Assembly: GCA_003019595.1 (NCBI GenBank)
Contig: NEXD01000010.1
Span: 1-36,896, forward strand
Reading direction: 5' to 3'
DNA: 36,896 bases
From: Candidatus Marsarchaeota G1 archaeon BE_D
GTDB taxonomy: Archaea; Thermoproteota; Thermoprotei_A; Marsarchaeales; Marsarchaeaceae
This document shows positions 1-6,804 of the stretch, piece by piece (position 1 is the stretch's first letter; every line of letters starts with the position of its first letter). The translations under genes were made by a program, and so were the position numbers. Below the pieces are notes generated by a model, which did no database searches, was not told the DNA's origin, and saw nothing but the letters and a program-made list of their open reading frames with translations.

Positions 1-111
1 GGTAGACGCTCCTCGATAACTCGCCATAGGAGGGGTTGGCGCGGTGTGGTTTACGCAGTAATAATCGCCTCAATCACAGTGATTATAGCGCTTTTTATCG
101 ATTCACACTAA
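1..111 (+). CDS. C-terminal end of an unidentified membrane protein (cut by window edge)
   Basis: Frame 1 is open from the first base to TAA at 109-111, giving 36 residues. A basic stretch (RHRRGWRG) is followed by about 18 hydrophobic residues (VVYAVIIASITVIIALF) and a short polar tail, the pattern of a last transmembrane helix with the positive-inside rule. The start lies outside the window and no family can be named. It stops 43 bases before the small HMA-like gene on the same strand, so the two could be co-transcribed. The call rests only on an open frame and hydrophobicity. Confidence 0.35.
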   Translation, partial: GRRSSITRHRRGWRGVVYAVIIASITVIIALFIDSH

Positions 112-154
112 TACTCTCACGGAATCTACCATAAGTAGCCGCATAACTACAAGT

Positions 155-460
155 GTGCAACGGGTTGTTTTACTAATAGATTGTGGGAAGTGTGGTAAAC
201 CCTGCACAAGCAACGTAACCAGCTACCCAGACTGCCCCCAACGACTTGAAGAGGGGGTCAAGCGGTTAGAGGGCGTGTACAGTGCGCTTTTTATAGCGGG
301 CTATGCTACTGGTAAGGCCACGTTCGAGTACAATCACTCCGAGGTTTCGCTACAGGCAATAGAAGCAACGATAACCCAAACGACCCCCTACCCCGTATGT
401 TGCACGGGAATATCTCTTGCGAGTAATACTTGGGCGATGACATTGAACAAATATGGATAG
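155..460 (+). CDS. Small cysteine-rich HMA-like (heavy-metal-associated fold) protein
   Basis: This is a 101-residue soluble protein starting at GTG 155. The layout recalls a ferredoxin-like HMA domain: a first strand (VVLLIDCGKCGKPC), a helix (RLEEGVKRLEGV), a strand ending in a typical ATFEYNH segment, a second helix (LQAIEATITQ) and a last strand (YPVCC). The usual GMTCxxC loop is replaced by a longer loop, DCGKCGKPCTSNVTSYPDC, and a further Cys pair (PVCC) lies near residues 83-84. HMA proteins bind and pass on soft metals; that role here is inference from the layout. No clear TATA box or ribosome binding site is seen. It could instead be an unrelated small Cys-rich protein. Confidence 0.5.
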   Translation: MQRVVLLIDCGKCGKPCTSNVTSYPDCPQRLEEGVKRLEGVYSALFIAGYATGKATFEYNHSEVSLQAIEATITQTTPYPVCCTGISLASNTWAMTLNKYG

Positions 461-608
461 TGTTCGATTATGAGGTTTCACACTTTGGTTACACATTCAT
501 CGAACCTTCATCAACATAGACACACGTCCATCAAAGGGGAAATTCCAGAAAATTAAACACAATTCCTATTCTCTGGTGGGAAATGTAAGTATGTTTAAAT
601 TGATGGTG

Positions 609-618
609 TACTTAAAAT
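609..618 (+). promoter_or_regulatory. TATA-like box before the four-helix membrane protein
   Basis: The stretch TACTTAAAAT lies about 17-26 bases before ATG 635, in an otherwise mixed-composition region. The position fits an archaeal promoter giving a very short leader. Confidence 0.35.
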
Positions 619-634
619 AGGTGGCTAAGTAGTA

Positions 635-1144
635 ATGTGGGCACAACAAAATGCTATTGACCAAAGTTCAACTAGCGTTCAAAGACACAGGGGTATGAAT
701 GCTATGCTTGAAGCGCTTGTAATTATTACACTGGTTTTTCTAATCTTACAGTTTTTGACTGGCATGTGGGTTAATCTTTTTGTGAGCTTCCCTAGCACAA
801 CCCAAGCCCAAGGCTTCTTTGGAGTGATGGGTGCAATGATGAGTCTAATGCAGAGCGGTGGCGGCTTACTTATGATTCATATGATGATGGGCTACTTAAT
901 ACTATTTCTTTCAATCGTAGACCTAGTGACCTCGTTTATCACTAAAAAAGCGCTTGTAATCGTCACATCTGTGTCTGGCTTTGTCTCAGTGCTCTTCGCA
1001 GGCATCAACGGACTCCTATTCATCTTCTCTGGGTTCACCAACAACCTGAACTCCTATTTTATGGCCACAGGCTTCCTCCTTGCGTTCATGTCTTATTTTT
1101 TACCCTGTATACGCTCACAAGGCCATAGAATAGCATCTGCATAA
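635..1144 (+). CDS. Four-helix membrane protein of unknown function
   Basis: This 169-residue protein starts at ATG 635 with a polar N-terminus of about 24 residues. It then has four hydrophobic segments at about 26-50, 78-97, 104-130 and 140-158. A single His in a Met-rich helix (LLMIHMMMGYLILF, about residue 81) and the preceding QFLTGMWVNLFVSFP segment resemble small cytochrome-b-like or quinone-linked membrane proteins, but a full set of haem-ligand histidines is not visible, so no function is assigned. The motif NNLNSYFMATGFLLAFMSYF near the end is another possible family signature. It is monocistronic, with intergenic sequence on both sides. Confidence 0.6.
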   Translation: MWAQQNAIDQSSTSVQRHRGMNAMLEALVIITLVFLILQFLTGMWVNLFVSFPSTTQAQGFFGVMGAMMSLMQSGGGLLMIHMMMGYLILFLSIVDLVTSFITKKALVIVTSVSGFVSVLFAGINGLLFIFSGFTNNLNSYFMATGFLLAFMSYFLPCIRSQGHRIASA

Positions 1145-1468
1145 TCGGCGATCTTATTCAAACGCTCACACCTGAGGATGTTGTCCAAACACTACTGTAG
1201 TACCAGCTATGAGCATTTTTAAAAGTGTCACAATAACCTCTATAGCAACTTTGTTTTATTTGAAACCACAAAGCGGAGATAATATGCTACAAAATGCGGG
1301 ATCAATTGTGTGGTTTACATTCAATATGCCTAGGCAATAAGGCATCAATAATTAAAATTTAAAAAGATGATGTTTGCATGGTAGCGTCTGGTTAATAGCT
1401 ACTTAAGGTGGATGTGAGCACACGTAGTGTTTTCTGATAGTGTTATCTGCGGTGCGCGTCCATGAGAC
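1145..1468 (+). other. Intergenic region with no gene seen
   Basis: These 324 bases lie between the ends of two converging genes. AT-rich patches near 1213-1225 and 1350-1366 may be terminator or promoter-like tracts. No convincing coding frame or structured RNA is seen; an 18-codon frame at 1284-1340 was considered and rejected. Confidence 0.5.
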
Positions 1469-2377
1469 TTAGTGCATTGTGGTTACCTGGTGTTTGGTAC
1501 CGCTTATAGCCCTTTCTAGTTCATAAAGAAGAGAGCTTCTCGGTGGGTCTTCGAGTTCGCCTTTACACAACGCGTCTATCGCCAAAACAATGGATGTGGG
1601 CGTGACGTTCTGAATTGTGATGCGCGCACCTTCTGGGTCGACCACCCATTCATTTTTCCTGACGACTTCACGTACCACGTCAAGAAGGTGATCTATATCT
1701 ATGGGTTTGCTCACTTCATAGCGCGTCTTCACCCATCTTTTGTCAACGCCGTGCACTATAAACGCAGCTTGAATCAAAATGTTGTTCGGTATCTTGACAA
1801 GAGGACCCTGATCCGTTTTTATAAGGGTGTAGTTGAGCGATATGTCTTTGATCACACCAGTAAAACCAGGGTAAAGCAGGTCGTCCGAAAAGTACTTTGG
1901 AGGGTAACTAGGTAAAATCGCACCGTACTGCCATGTGGTCACGGTTATCCTGTCCCCTACCTCAAATGGTCTTGAAAGCAACAAAAGAAGACCAGCAAGC
2001 ACGTTCGAAAAAACTTGTTGCCCAGCTAAACCAATCACCAAACCGCCGAACGTACCTCCAGCAAGCAAAGCCACACCGCTCACACCCAAAATTCTTAACA
2101 CCGCAAAAGCTAAAACGATATAACCTATGTATTTGAGCGTGGTTTTGGCGACACTCGCTTTTTTGGGACCATAGAGCTTGTTCACAGCTTTCCCAACCAC
2201 GTTTGAAAACGCTGAAACCAAATAGTACCCAAGTAAAAGCGTGATAACCACGTAAACCGCCTCGGTGTACTTCAGTGGCACAACTTTAAGCACGAATATC
2301 GAAATGTACACTAGTGACAACACCACCGCAATAAGTATCGGCGTTATGAAATGCCTCAAGTATCCTTTTATGGACAT
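1469..2377 (-). CDS. mscS: MscS-family small-conductance mechanosensitive channel
   Basis: This 302-residue protein matches the MscS family. Three N-terminal hydrophobic segments (about 12-32, 38-60 and 83-105) are followed by the Gly/Ala-rich pore helix GLVIGLAGQQVFSNVLAGLL and the junction LLLSRPFEVGDRITV that opens the beta domain. A mixed alpha/beta domain follows, with KTDQGPLVKIPNNIL, the typical 'G..V.iPN' element. Such channels release solutes during osmotic downshock. An insert of about 20 residues (YGAILPSYPPKYFSDDLLYP) interrupts the beta domain after DRITV, unlike the compact E. coli protein. The start at ATG 2377 has an AAAAGG-like site nearby and an AT-rich TTTTTAAAACC stretch about 30-40 bases upstream. 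The gene is divergent from the HxlR gene. Confidence 0.9.
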   Translation of the reverse strand: MSIKGYLRHFITPILIAVVLSLVYISIFVLKVVPLKYTEAVYVVITLLLGYYLVSAFSNVVGKAVNKLYGPKKASVAKTTLKYIGYIVLAFAVLRILGVSGVALLAGGTFGGLVIGLAGQQVFSNVLAGLLLLLSRPFEVGDRITVTTWQYGAILPSYPPKYFSDDLLYPGFTGVIKDISLNYTLIKTDQGPLVKIPNNILIQAAFIVHGVDKRWVKTRYEVSKPIDIDHLLDVVREVVRKNEWVVDPEGARITIQNVTPTSIVLAIDALCKGELEDPPRSSLLYELERAISGTKHQVTTMH

Positions 2378-2481
2378 TTGTAAACCTTTTATTCCACAGC
2401 TTTAGGTTTTAAAAAGTTTAACAATCGAAGGCTTTCACGCAAACAACACAAACCAAAAAACTCGGTTTGAGAATAATCAAC

Positions 2482-2844
2482 ATGATGCCCAAACGCAAAA
2501 CAAGAAAAAATGTGAGCTGTCCTCTTCAAGGAATAATCGCAAACGTGACCAAAAAATGGTCTTTGTTAGTGCTCAACGAGATAGGAATTCACGAAAAGGC
2601 GAATTACAACAAAATTCTTCGAGAGCTTGAGGGAATAAGCCCAAAATCGCTTGCGGACACACTCAAAGAGCTACAGAGAATGGGTCTTATAGAACGTAAC
2701 ATAAGTGAAAAGGCGCCTTTACGCGTACACTACAGCTTAACACAAAGCGGAAAGTCGTTACGTAACGCGATAATACCTCTTTTACAATGGGCCGCCCAAA
2801 CCACACATCACTCAAACTGCCCTATTTTAGGAACGGATGGTTAA
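2482..2844 (+). CDS. HxlR-family winged-helix transcriptional regulator
   Basis: This roughly 120-residue regulator carries the HxlR signature: a Cys-Pro near the N-terminus (SCPLQGIIANVTKKWSLLVL), a first helix pair, the recognition region GISPKSLADTLKELQRMGLIERN, and a wing ending in HYSLTQSGKSL. HxlR proteins are DNA-binding dimers, and the N-terminal Cys can serve as an electrophile or redox sensor. ATG 2482 (or 2485) is preferred over the in-frame TTG 2467 because it places CPLQG near the N-terminus as in relatives. The gene is followed at once by a DinB-like gene, a pairing that suggests a shared stress or detoxification role (inference). Confidence 0.88.
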   Translation: MMPKRKTRKNVSCPLQGIIANVTKKWSLLVLNEIGIHEKANYNKILRELEGISPKSLADTLKELQRMGLIERNISEKAPLRVHYSLTQSGKSLRNAIIPLLQWAAQTTHHSNCPILGTDG

Positions 2845-2885
2845 TTTTTCGAAGGATTTTAGTCAACCCAGTTTTTAAACAGTTT

Positions 2886-3395
2886 GTGTTTTCCGTGTTT
2901 GAGCTTTACGAATACGCGGCAACAGTGAGGCGCAAATTTGTGGAAAAGCTAGCCACACTACCATGGAGCGAGGTTGAAAAGAACAGAGAGGCTAGTTTTT
3001 ACTCTATGAAGAACATCGTTTTACACATGATCGACAATGAAGACTGGATTGTGAATTACGTAATACCTGGCGAATTACACAAATACGTAAGAAGAAAATG
3101 GTCTGAATACAAAAGCATGGACGAAGTCATAGCTCACCTCAACGAAGTAGAAGCGAAAACAAGGAGATTTTTGTTCACTCTGGACGACAAAACACTTAGT
3201 AAAAAGGTCACACTAAAGCTTCAAAGCGGTGAACAATTTGAGCTAAGTGTCGAGGAATGCCTCTTTCAATCTTTCACCGAACAGCTTTACCACATGGGAG
3301 AGTTGATAGCTTTGATGTGGCAAATTAATATCGAACCACCTCCCATGCAATGGTTCTATAACAACCCACGACAAAAAGCAACGAATTTCGATTGA
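2886..3395 (+). CDS. DinB-like four-helix-bundle protein
   Basis: This is an all-helical protein of about 169 residues. It has a DinB/YfiT-like pattern: an N-terminal helix (ELYEYAATVRRKFVEKLATLPW), NREASFYSMKNIVLHMIDNEDWIV with a likely metal-ligand His, and a C-terminal QLYHMGELIALMWQ with a second His. Many members are metal-dependent thiol transferases; the substrate is unknown here. The frame opens at ATG 2787, overlapping the HxlR gene by 58 bases, but the first 33 residues look unlike the family. GTG 2886 or GTG 2895, just before the first conserved helix, is therefore a likelier start. It is probably co-transcribed with the HxlR regulator. Confidence 0.75.
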   Translation: MFSVFELYEYAATVRRKFVEKLATLPWSEVEKNREASFYSMKNIVLHMIDNEDWIVNYVIPGELHKYVRRKWSEYKSMDEVIAHLNEVEAKTRRFLFTLDDKTLSKKVTLKLQSGEQFELSVEECLFQSFTEQLYHMGELIALMWQINIEPPPMQWFYNNPRQKATNFD

Positions 3396-3467
3396 ACACA
3401 AATTTTCACGCTAATAGCGTGATCGTTGAGTTCAAAAAGCGATAGCTAATGCGATTTAAACTTCCTA

Positions 3468-4943
3468 TTAGGGAGAATTTGTGATTGTGTGTATCACCAC
3501 GGTTTTTATGTTGCTCATTTCGTATATCGTGTACACACCACCAAGCCTTCCGACACCGCTTTTCTTTCCGCCAATTCCGCCAAAAGGCTCTTGAGGCTCC
3601 CAGTACAGCGTGGATTCGTTTATAAGCACCTGTCCTGCTTTTAGTTCCCTTGAAAATCGAAAGGCTCTTCCGATATCCCTTGTAAAAACCGCCGCTTGTA
3701 AGCCGTAAATTGTGCTGTTTGCGATTTCAAGAATTTCGCTATCGCTTGAACCCATCATAACGGGTGCGACTGGGCCAAATGTTTCATCTTGGTTAAATAG
3801 CATGTCACGCGTGACGTCCACGACCACAGTTGGTTCGTAGTAAAGCCTTGTGGGAAAACCTTCGGCTCTTTTACCGCCTAGTAAAACCTTTGCTCCTTTG
3901 TTCAAACCGTCTTTTATGTGCTCGTCCACTTTGGATGCCGTCGGTTCGTTGTTCATAGGACCGACCATAACGCCTTCCTCAAGAGGGTTGCCTAACTTCC
4001 ACTTTTTGGCTTCTGAAACCAGTCTTTCTACGAACTGCTCGTAAACTCTTTCGTGAACAATTACCCGCTCAGCCGCACAGCACACTTGACCCGCGTTTGA
4101 AAAGCTAGAAAGCGCTGCGGCGTATGCGGCTCTTCCCAAGTCGGAATCGTCAAGCACAATAAGTGGCCCAAGACCACCACATTCAAGCAAAAGCTTTTTC
4201 ATCCTAGCTCTTTTACTCACAATCTCTCCGGTGCTAGAGTGACCCGTAAGCCCCACGCCCGCAACTTTCGAGTTGGTGACAAGCTCGTCACCCACCTCTT
4301 CTCTTCCTGTAAAATCGCCATCGGAAAAAACGAGATTCACAAAGCCTGGTGGAAAACCTGCGCTTTGAATACACTCAACAAGCATTGCCGCGCTACCAAC
4401 CACGTAACTTGAAGGCTTAAAAACAACGGTGTTTCCTGCGGCAAGTGCAGGTGCTATGTATTCTGAGGGTATTAGAAAAGGATAATTCCAGGGGGTTATC
4501 ACGCTAAACACACCGTACGGTTCATAGCTGATGAGTATGAGTTTTTGCGGATCGCGAGAAGGCATGATTCTACCATCAAGTCTTTTTATGTCTTCTGCTG
4601 CTATTCTGAAATTTTCCGCGGTTTCGTCTATTTCAGGCAAAGCTTCTGTTGCATAAGGTTTTCCTTGTTCTATCGAAAGCTGCCTTGCAAGCTCTTCTCT
4701 TCTTGAGCTTATTATTTGTGCTACTCTGTGTAAGAGCTTTGCTCTTTCGTAAACAGGCATTCTACGTGCTTCTTCTTTTGCTTCATACGCGGCGTCAATC
4801 GCTCTTTTTGCGTCTTCTCTTGTGCCACGTGGAACCTTGTAAATCACTTTTCCGTCCACTGGGCTTGTAACATTGAACTCACCACTCTGAGAGTCCACCC
4901 ATTCACCCGCAATGAACATTTTGAGTGTTTTAGTGGTTTCCAT
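3468..4943 (-). CDS. NAD(P)-dependent aldehyde dehydrogenase
   Basis: This 491-residue protein is of full length for the ALDH superfamily. It has the N-terminal MFIAGEWVDS start, the cofactor-binding segment FSVITPWNYPFLIP and NTVVFKPSS, the general-base Glu in LLLECGGLGP, and the catalytic Cys in FSNAGQVCCAAERVIVH, followed by ETFGPVAPV and EPFGGIGGKKSGVGR. The superfamily oxidises aldehydes to acids; the sequence resembles the succinate-semialdehyde/lactaldehyde/glyceraldehyde group, but the substrate cannot be fixed. Two Cys stand side by side at the active site, so the second may be a resolving or modulating residue. ATG 4943 is chosen over the upstream ATG 5054: it matches the family start and has a TATA box 25 bases before it. 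The gene is divergent from the MerF-like gene. Confidence 0.92.
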   Translation of the reverse strand: METTKTLKMFIAGEWVDSQSGEFNVTSPVDGKVIYKVPRGTREDAKRAIDAAYEAKEEARRMPVYERAKLLHRVAQIISSRREELARQLSIEQGKPYATEALPEIDETAENFRIAAEDIKRLDGRIMPSRDPQKLILISYEPYGVFSVITPWNYPFLIPSEYIAPALAAGNTVVFKPSSYVVGSAAMLVECIQSAGFPPGFVNLVFSDGDFTGREEVGDELVTNSKVAGVGLTGHSSTGEIVSKRARMKKLLLECGGLGPLIVLDDSDLGRAAYAAALSSFSNAGQVCCAAERVIVHERVYEQFVERLVSEAKKWKLGNPLEEGVMVGPMNNEPTASKVDEHIKDGLNKGAKVLLGGKRAEGFPTRLYYEPTVVVDVTRDMLFNQDETFGPVAPVMMGSSDSEILEIANSTIYGLQAAVFTRDIGRAFRFSRELKAGQVLINESTLYWEPQEPFGGIGGKKSGVGRLGGVYTIYEMSNIKTVVIHTITNSP

Positions 4944-4964
4944 AATGCATGATTTGCGTTCAAC

Positions 4965-4974
4965 TATAAAAATT
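4965..4974 (-). promoter_or_regulatory. TATA-like box of the aldehyde dehydrogenase gene
   Basis: On the minus strand the sequence ATTTTTATAG is centred about 26 bases before ATG 4943. The spacing predicts a leaderless mRNA and helps decide the start codon. Confidence 0.6.
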
Positions 4975-5015
4975 TTGAGCCAAAAGATTTCACAAAAAAT
5001 TACAAATGATAAAAG

Positions 5016-5025
5016 ATTTTTAATT
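5016..5025 (+). promoter_or_regulatory. TATA-like box of the MerF-like/HMA operon
   Basis: ATTTTTAATT is centred about 22-26 bases before ATG 5042, as expected for a leaderless archaeal transcript. It lies about 45 bases from the divergent aldehyde dehydrogenase promoter. Confidence 0.5.
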
Positions 5026-5041
5026 TCTTCAAAAATTTTGA

Positions 5042-5317
5042 ATGGTATCTTCAAAAGTTAAAGCAAAAGAAATTCATAGGATTTTTGCTTTACCAATATC
5101 GAAGGTGTGGAGCGTGACACAAAACAAAAAAGATTCATCCCTTTGGTCTTTTTTGCCTATTGTTTTTGCTCTGTTGTGTTGCGGCTTACCAGTTTTTCTG
5201 TTAGTATTTGGGAGCGTGATCAGCGTGTTTTTCAAGCAATCACTCCTTACTATTGTTTTGGCTCTGGCAGCAGTTGGACTCACAGGGTATATAGTTTACC
5301 AAAGTGACAAAAATTGA
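5042..5317 (+). CDS. MerF/MerT-like two-helix mercury (soft metal) transport protein
   Basis: This 91-residue protein has two transmembrane helices. The first contains a vicinal Cys pair followed by Pro (FALLCCGLPVFLLVFG), and the second ends in GYIVYQSDKN. This is the pattern of MerF and of the first helices of MerT/MerH, where the Cys pair takes Hg(II) through the membrane. The usual second, cytoplasmic Cys pair is missing. ATG 5042 is supported by a TATA box, but it gives about 30 residues before the hydrophobic core; GTG 5105 would give a more typical short N-terminus. The stop overlaps the next gene's TTG (TTGA), so the carrier is translationally coupled to an HMA protein, which supports a metal role. 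Copper is an alternative substrate. Confidence 0.65.
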   Translation: MVSSKVKAKEIHRIFALPISKVWSVTQNKKDSSLWSFLPIVFALLCCGLPVFLLVFGSVISVFFKQSLLTIVLALAAVGLTGYIVYQSDKN

Positions 5318-5553
5318 GAGAATACGTGTTTCACGTTCGTGGCATGACTTGTGCACTTTGCGTTAGAACTATTGAAAACGCCCTTCGACGCTTTCAAGGA
5401 GTAAAAAGCGTTAAAGCGGATTTGAAAAGCGGTTATGTGGTCGTAATCTCTGAAAAAGATCTAAACACTCAAAATGTGATCAAAGCGATTGTGCAGAGCG
5501 GAAAACCTCTTCACAGCTTTGAAGTGACTTTGCTCAACACGCTTGAAAAATAG
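5314..5553 (+). CDS. Stand-alone HMA domain metal-binding protein (MerP/CopZ-like)
   Basis: This 79-residue protein is almost entirely one HMA domain. It has a first strand (REYVFHVRGMTCALC) with the metal-binding motif GMTCxxC, a helix (VRTIENALRRFQGV), two strands (KSVKADLKSGYVVVIS), a second helix (NVIKAIVQSGKPL) and a last strand. There is no signal peptide, so it should act in the cytoplasm, taking a soft metal ion from the coupled MerF-like carrier and passing it on, for example to MerA. The start is TTG 5314, overlapping the upstream TGA. MerA in this window lacks its own N-terminal HMA domain, so this protein could supply that function (inference). Confidence 0.85.
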   Translation: MREYVFHVRGMTCALCVRTIENALRRFQGVKSVKADLKSGYVVVISEKDLNTQNVIKAIVQSGKPLHSFEVTLLNTLEK

Positions 5554-5755
5554 CGTATAGCTTTTTGTTAGCTTTAACGTGAAAACCAGTGCCTCTTACA
5601 CCAATCTCATTCCTACCGCGTGGTCACTTAGGCGTCCGCGCGCTTTGCTGGTGCAAAAGTTCCGCTCAAAGCTTTTCAAGCGATCTGCGAGATTTTTAAA
5701 AGCCGCTATTTTTAATTTTGTAACGCTTTTTGGTGAGTCAACACTCTTAACTTTT

Positions 5756-6763
5756 GTGAAATCGAACTTCATAAGAGCGTGTTACGGAAAAGACGTCGAT
5801 GTGACACCAGTTTGGTTCATGCGCCAAGCCGGTCGCTACCTACCAGTTTATAGAAGAATCAGAAAGAACCACACACTTCTTGAGATAATCAAAAAGCCTG
5901 AGCTTGCGCTAAAAGTTGTGTTTGAGCCCATCGAAAGGTTTGGTTTTGACGCGGCGATAGTTTTTTCTGACATAATTCTTCCTCTTAAAGCTTGGGGAGT
6001 GAGCATAAAAGAAGAAGTTGGGCCTGTCACAAAAAAGCCTGTGAGAACTCCAGCCGACGTGGACTCCTTTGACGTCCACAAAATCGAAGAGGAAGGCTAC
6101 ATACTTGAACAAATAAGGCTTATCAAAAAAAGAAGACCAGAACTACCCGTGATAGGCTTTACCGGGGCGCCTTTTACACTTGCGACTTATCTTATAGAAG
6201 GAAAATACTCAAGAAACTTTGAGAGCACCAAGAGCTTCTTTTACGAAAGCAAAGTGGCTTGGCACAAGCTACTTGAAAAAATTGAGCGTCTTGTTGCAAA
6301 CCACCTTAAAGCACAAGTTGGAGCGGGGGTTGACGCGGTGCAAATCTTCGATAGCTGGGTCGGAGCGCTTTCTCCTTTTGACTTTGAAGAATATGTACTA
6401 GAACACGTTCAAAGCGTTTTAAGCTCTGTCAAAGGAGTACCAAGGATTTACTTTGGAACGTGCACCGCCGGACTTTTGAGCGTCTTACGAAAAGTGGAAG
6501 CAGAGGTGATTTCAGTCGACTGGCGAATTCGCTTAAAAGAAGCGCACTCAATACTTGGTGAAAGCTTTGCGCTACAAGGAAACTTAGACCCGTCTTCTCT
6601 TCTTGCGCCAACAAAGCTTGCTCTGAGAATGGCCAAACGCGTTTTGGAAGACTCAAGAGGAGTCAAGGGGTACATCTTCAACTTGGGTCATGGTGTTCCG
6701 CCAAACGCCGACCCAAGAGTTGTTTCAGAAGTAGTAAAGCTCGTTCACTCTTTTCGAAGATAG
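5756..6763 (+). CDS. hemE: Uroporphyrinogen decarboxylase
   Basis: This 335-residue enzyme removes the four acetate carboxyls of uroporphyrinogen III to give coproporphyrinogen III in haem synthesis. Visible signatures are TPVWFMRQAGRYLPVY near the N-terminus, FSDIILPL with the catalytic-region Asp, GFTGAPFTLATYLIEG, QIFDSWVGAL, YFGTCTAGLL, LQGNLDPSSLL and the C-terminal FNLGHGVPPNADP. The frame is open further upstream to 5579, but GTG 5756 puts the conserved N-terminus (NFIRACYG) at the expected place and gives the usual family length. An AT-rich TATTTTTAATTTTG stretch lies about 35-50 bases upstream. The gene follows the MerF/HMA pair but probably has its own promoter. Confidence 0.95.
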   Translation: MKSNFIRACYGKDVDVTPVWFMRQAGRYLPVYRRIRKNHTLLEIIKKPELALKVVFEPIERFGFDAAIVFSDIILPLKAWGVSIKEEVGPVTKKPVRTPADVDSFDVHKIEEEGYILEQIRLIKKRRPELPVIGFTGAPFTLATYLIEGKYSRNFESTKSFFYESKVAWHKLLEKIERLVANHLKAQVGAGVDAVQIFDSWVGALSPFDFEEYVLEHVQSVLSSVKGVPRIYFGTCTAGLLSVLRKVEAEVISVDWRIRLKEAHSILGESFALQGNLDPSSLLAPTKLALRMAKRVLEDSRGVKGYIFNLGHGVPPNADPRVVSEVVKLVHSFRR

Positions 6764-6773
6764 TCTTCGCAAA

Positions 6774-6785
6774 CTTTTTATTTTT
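6774..6785 (+). promoter_or_regulatory. TATA-like box of the first APC permease gene
   Basis: CTTTTTATTTTT is centred about 25 bases before ATG 6805, predicting a leaderless mRNA and favouring this ATG over TTG 6799. Confidence 0.55.
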
Positions 6786-6804
6786 GCGTTTGTAAAGTTT
6801 GCAA

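Noticed and set aside
1284-1340. 18-codon frame with a GGAGA-like site before ATG 1284
   Set aside because: Too short, with no hydrophobic or domain pattern and no promoter; chance is sufficient.
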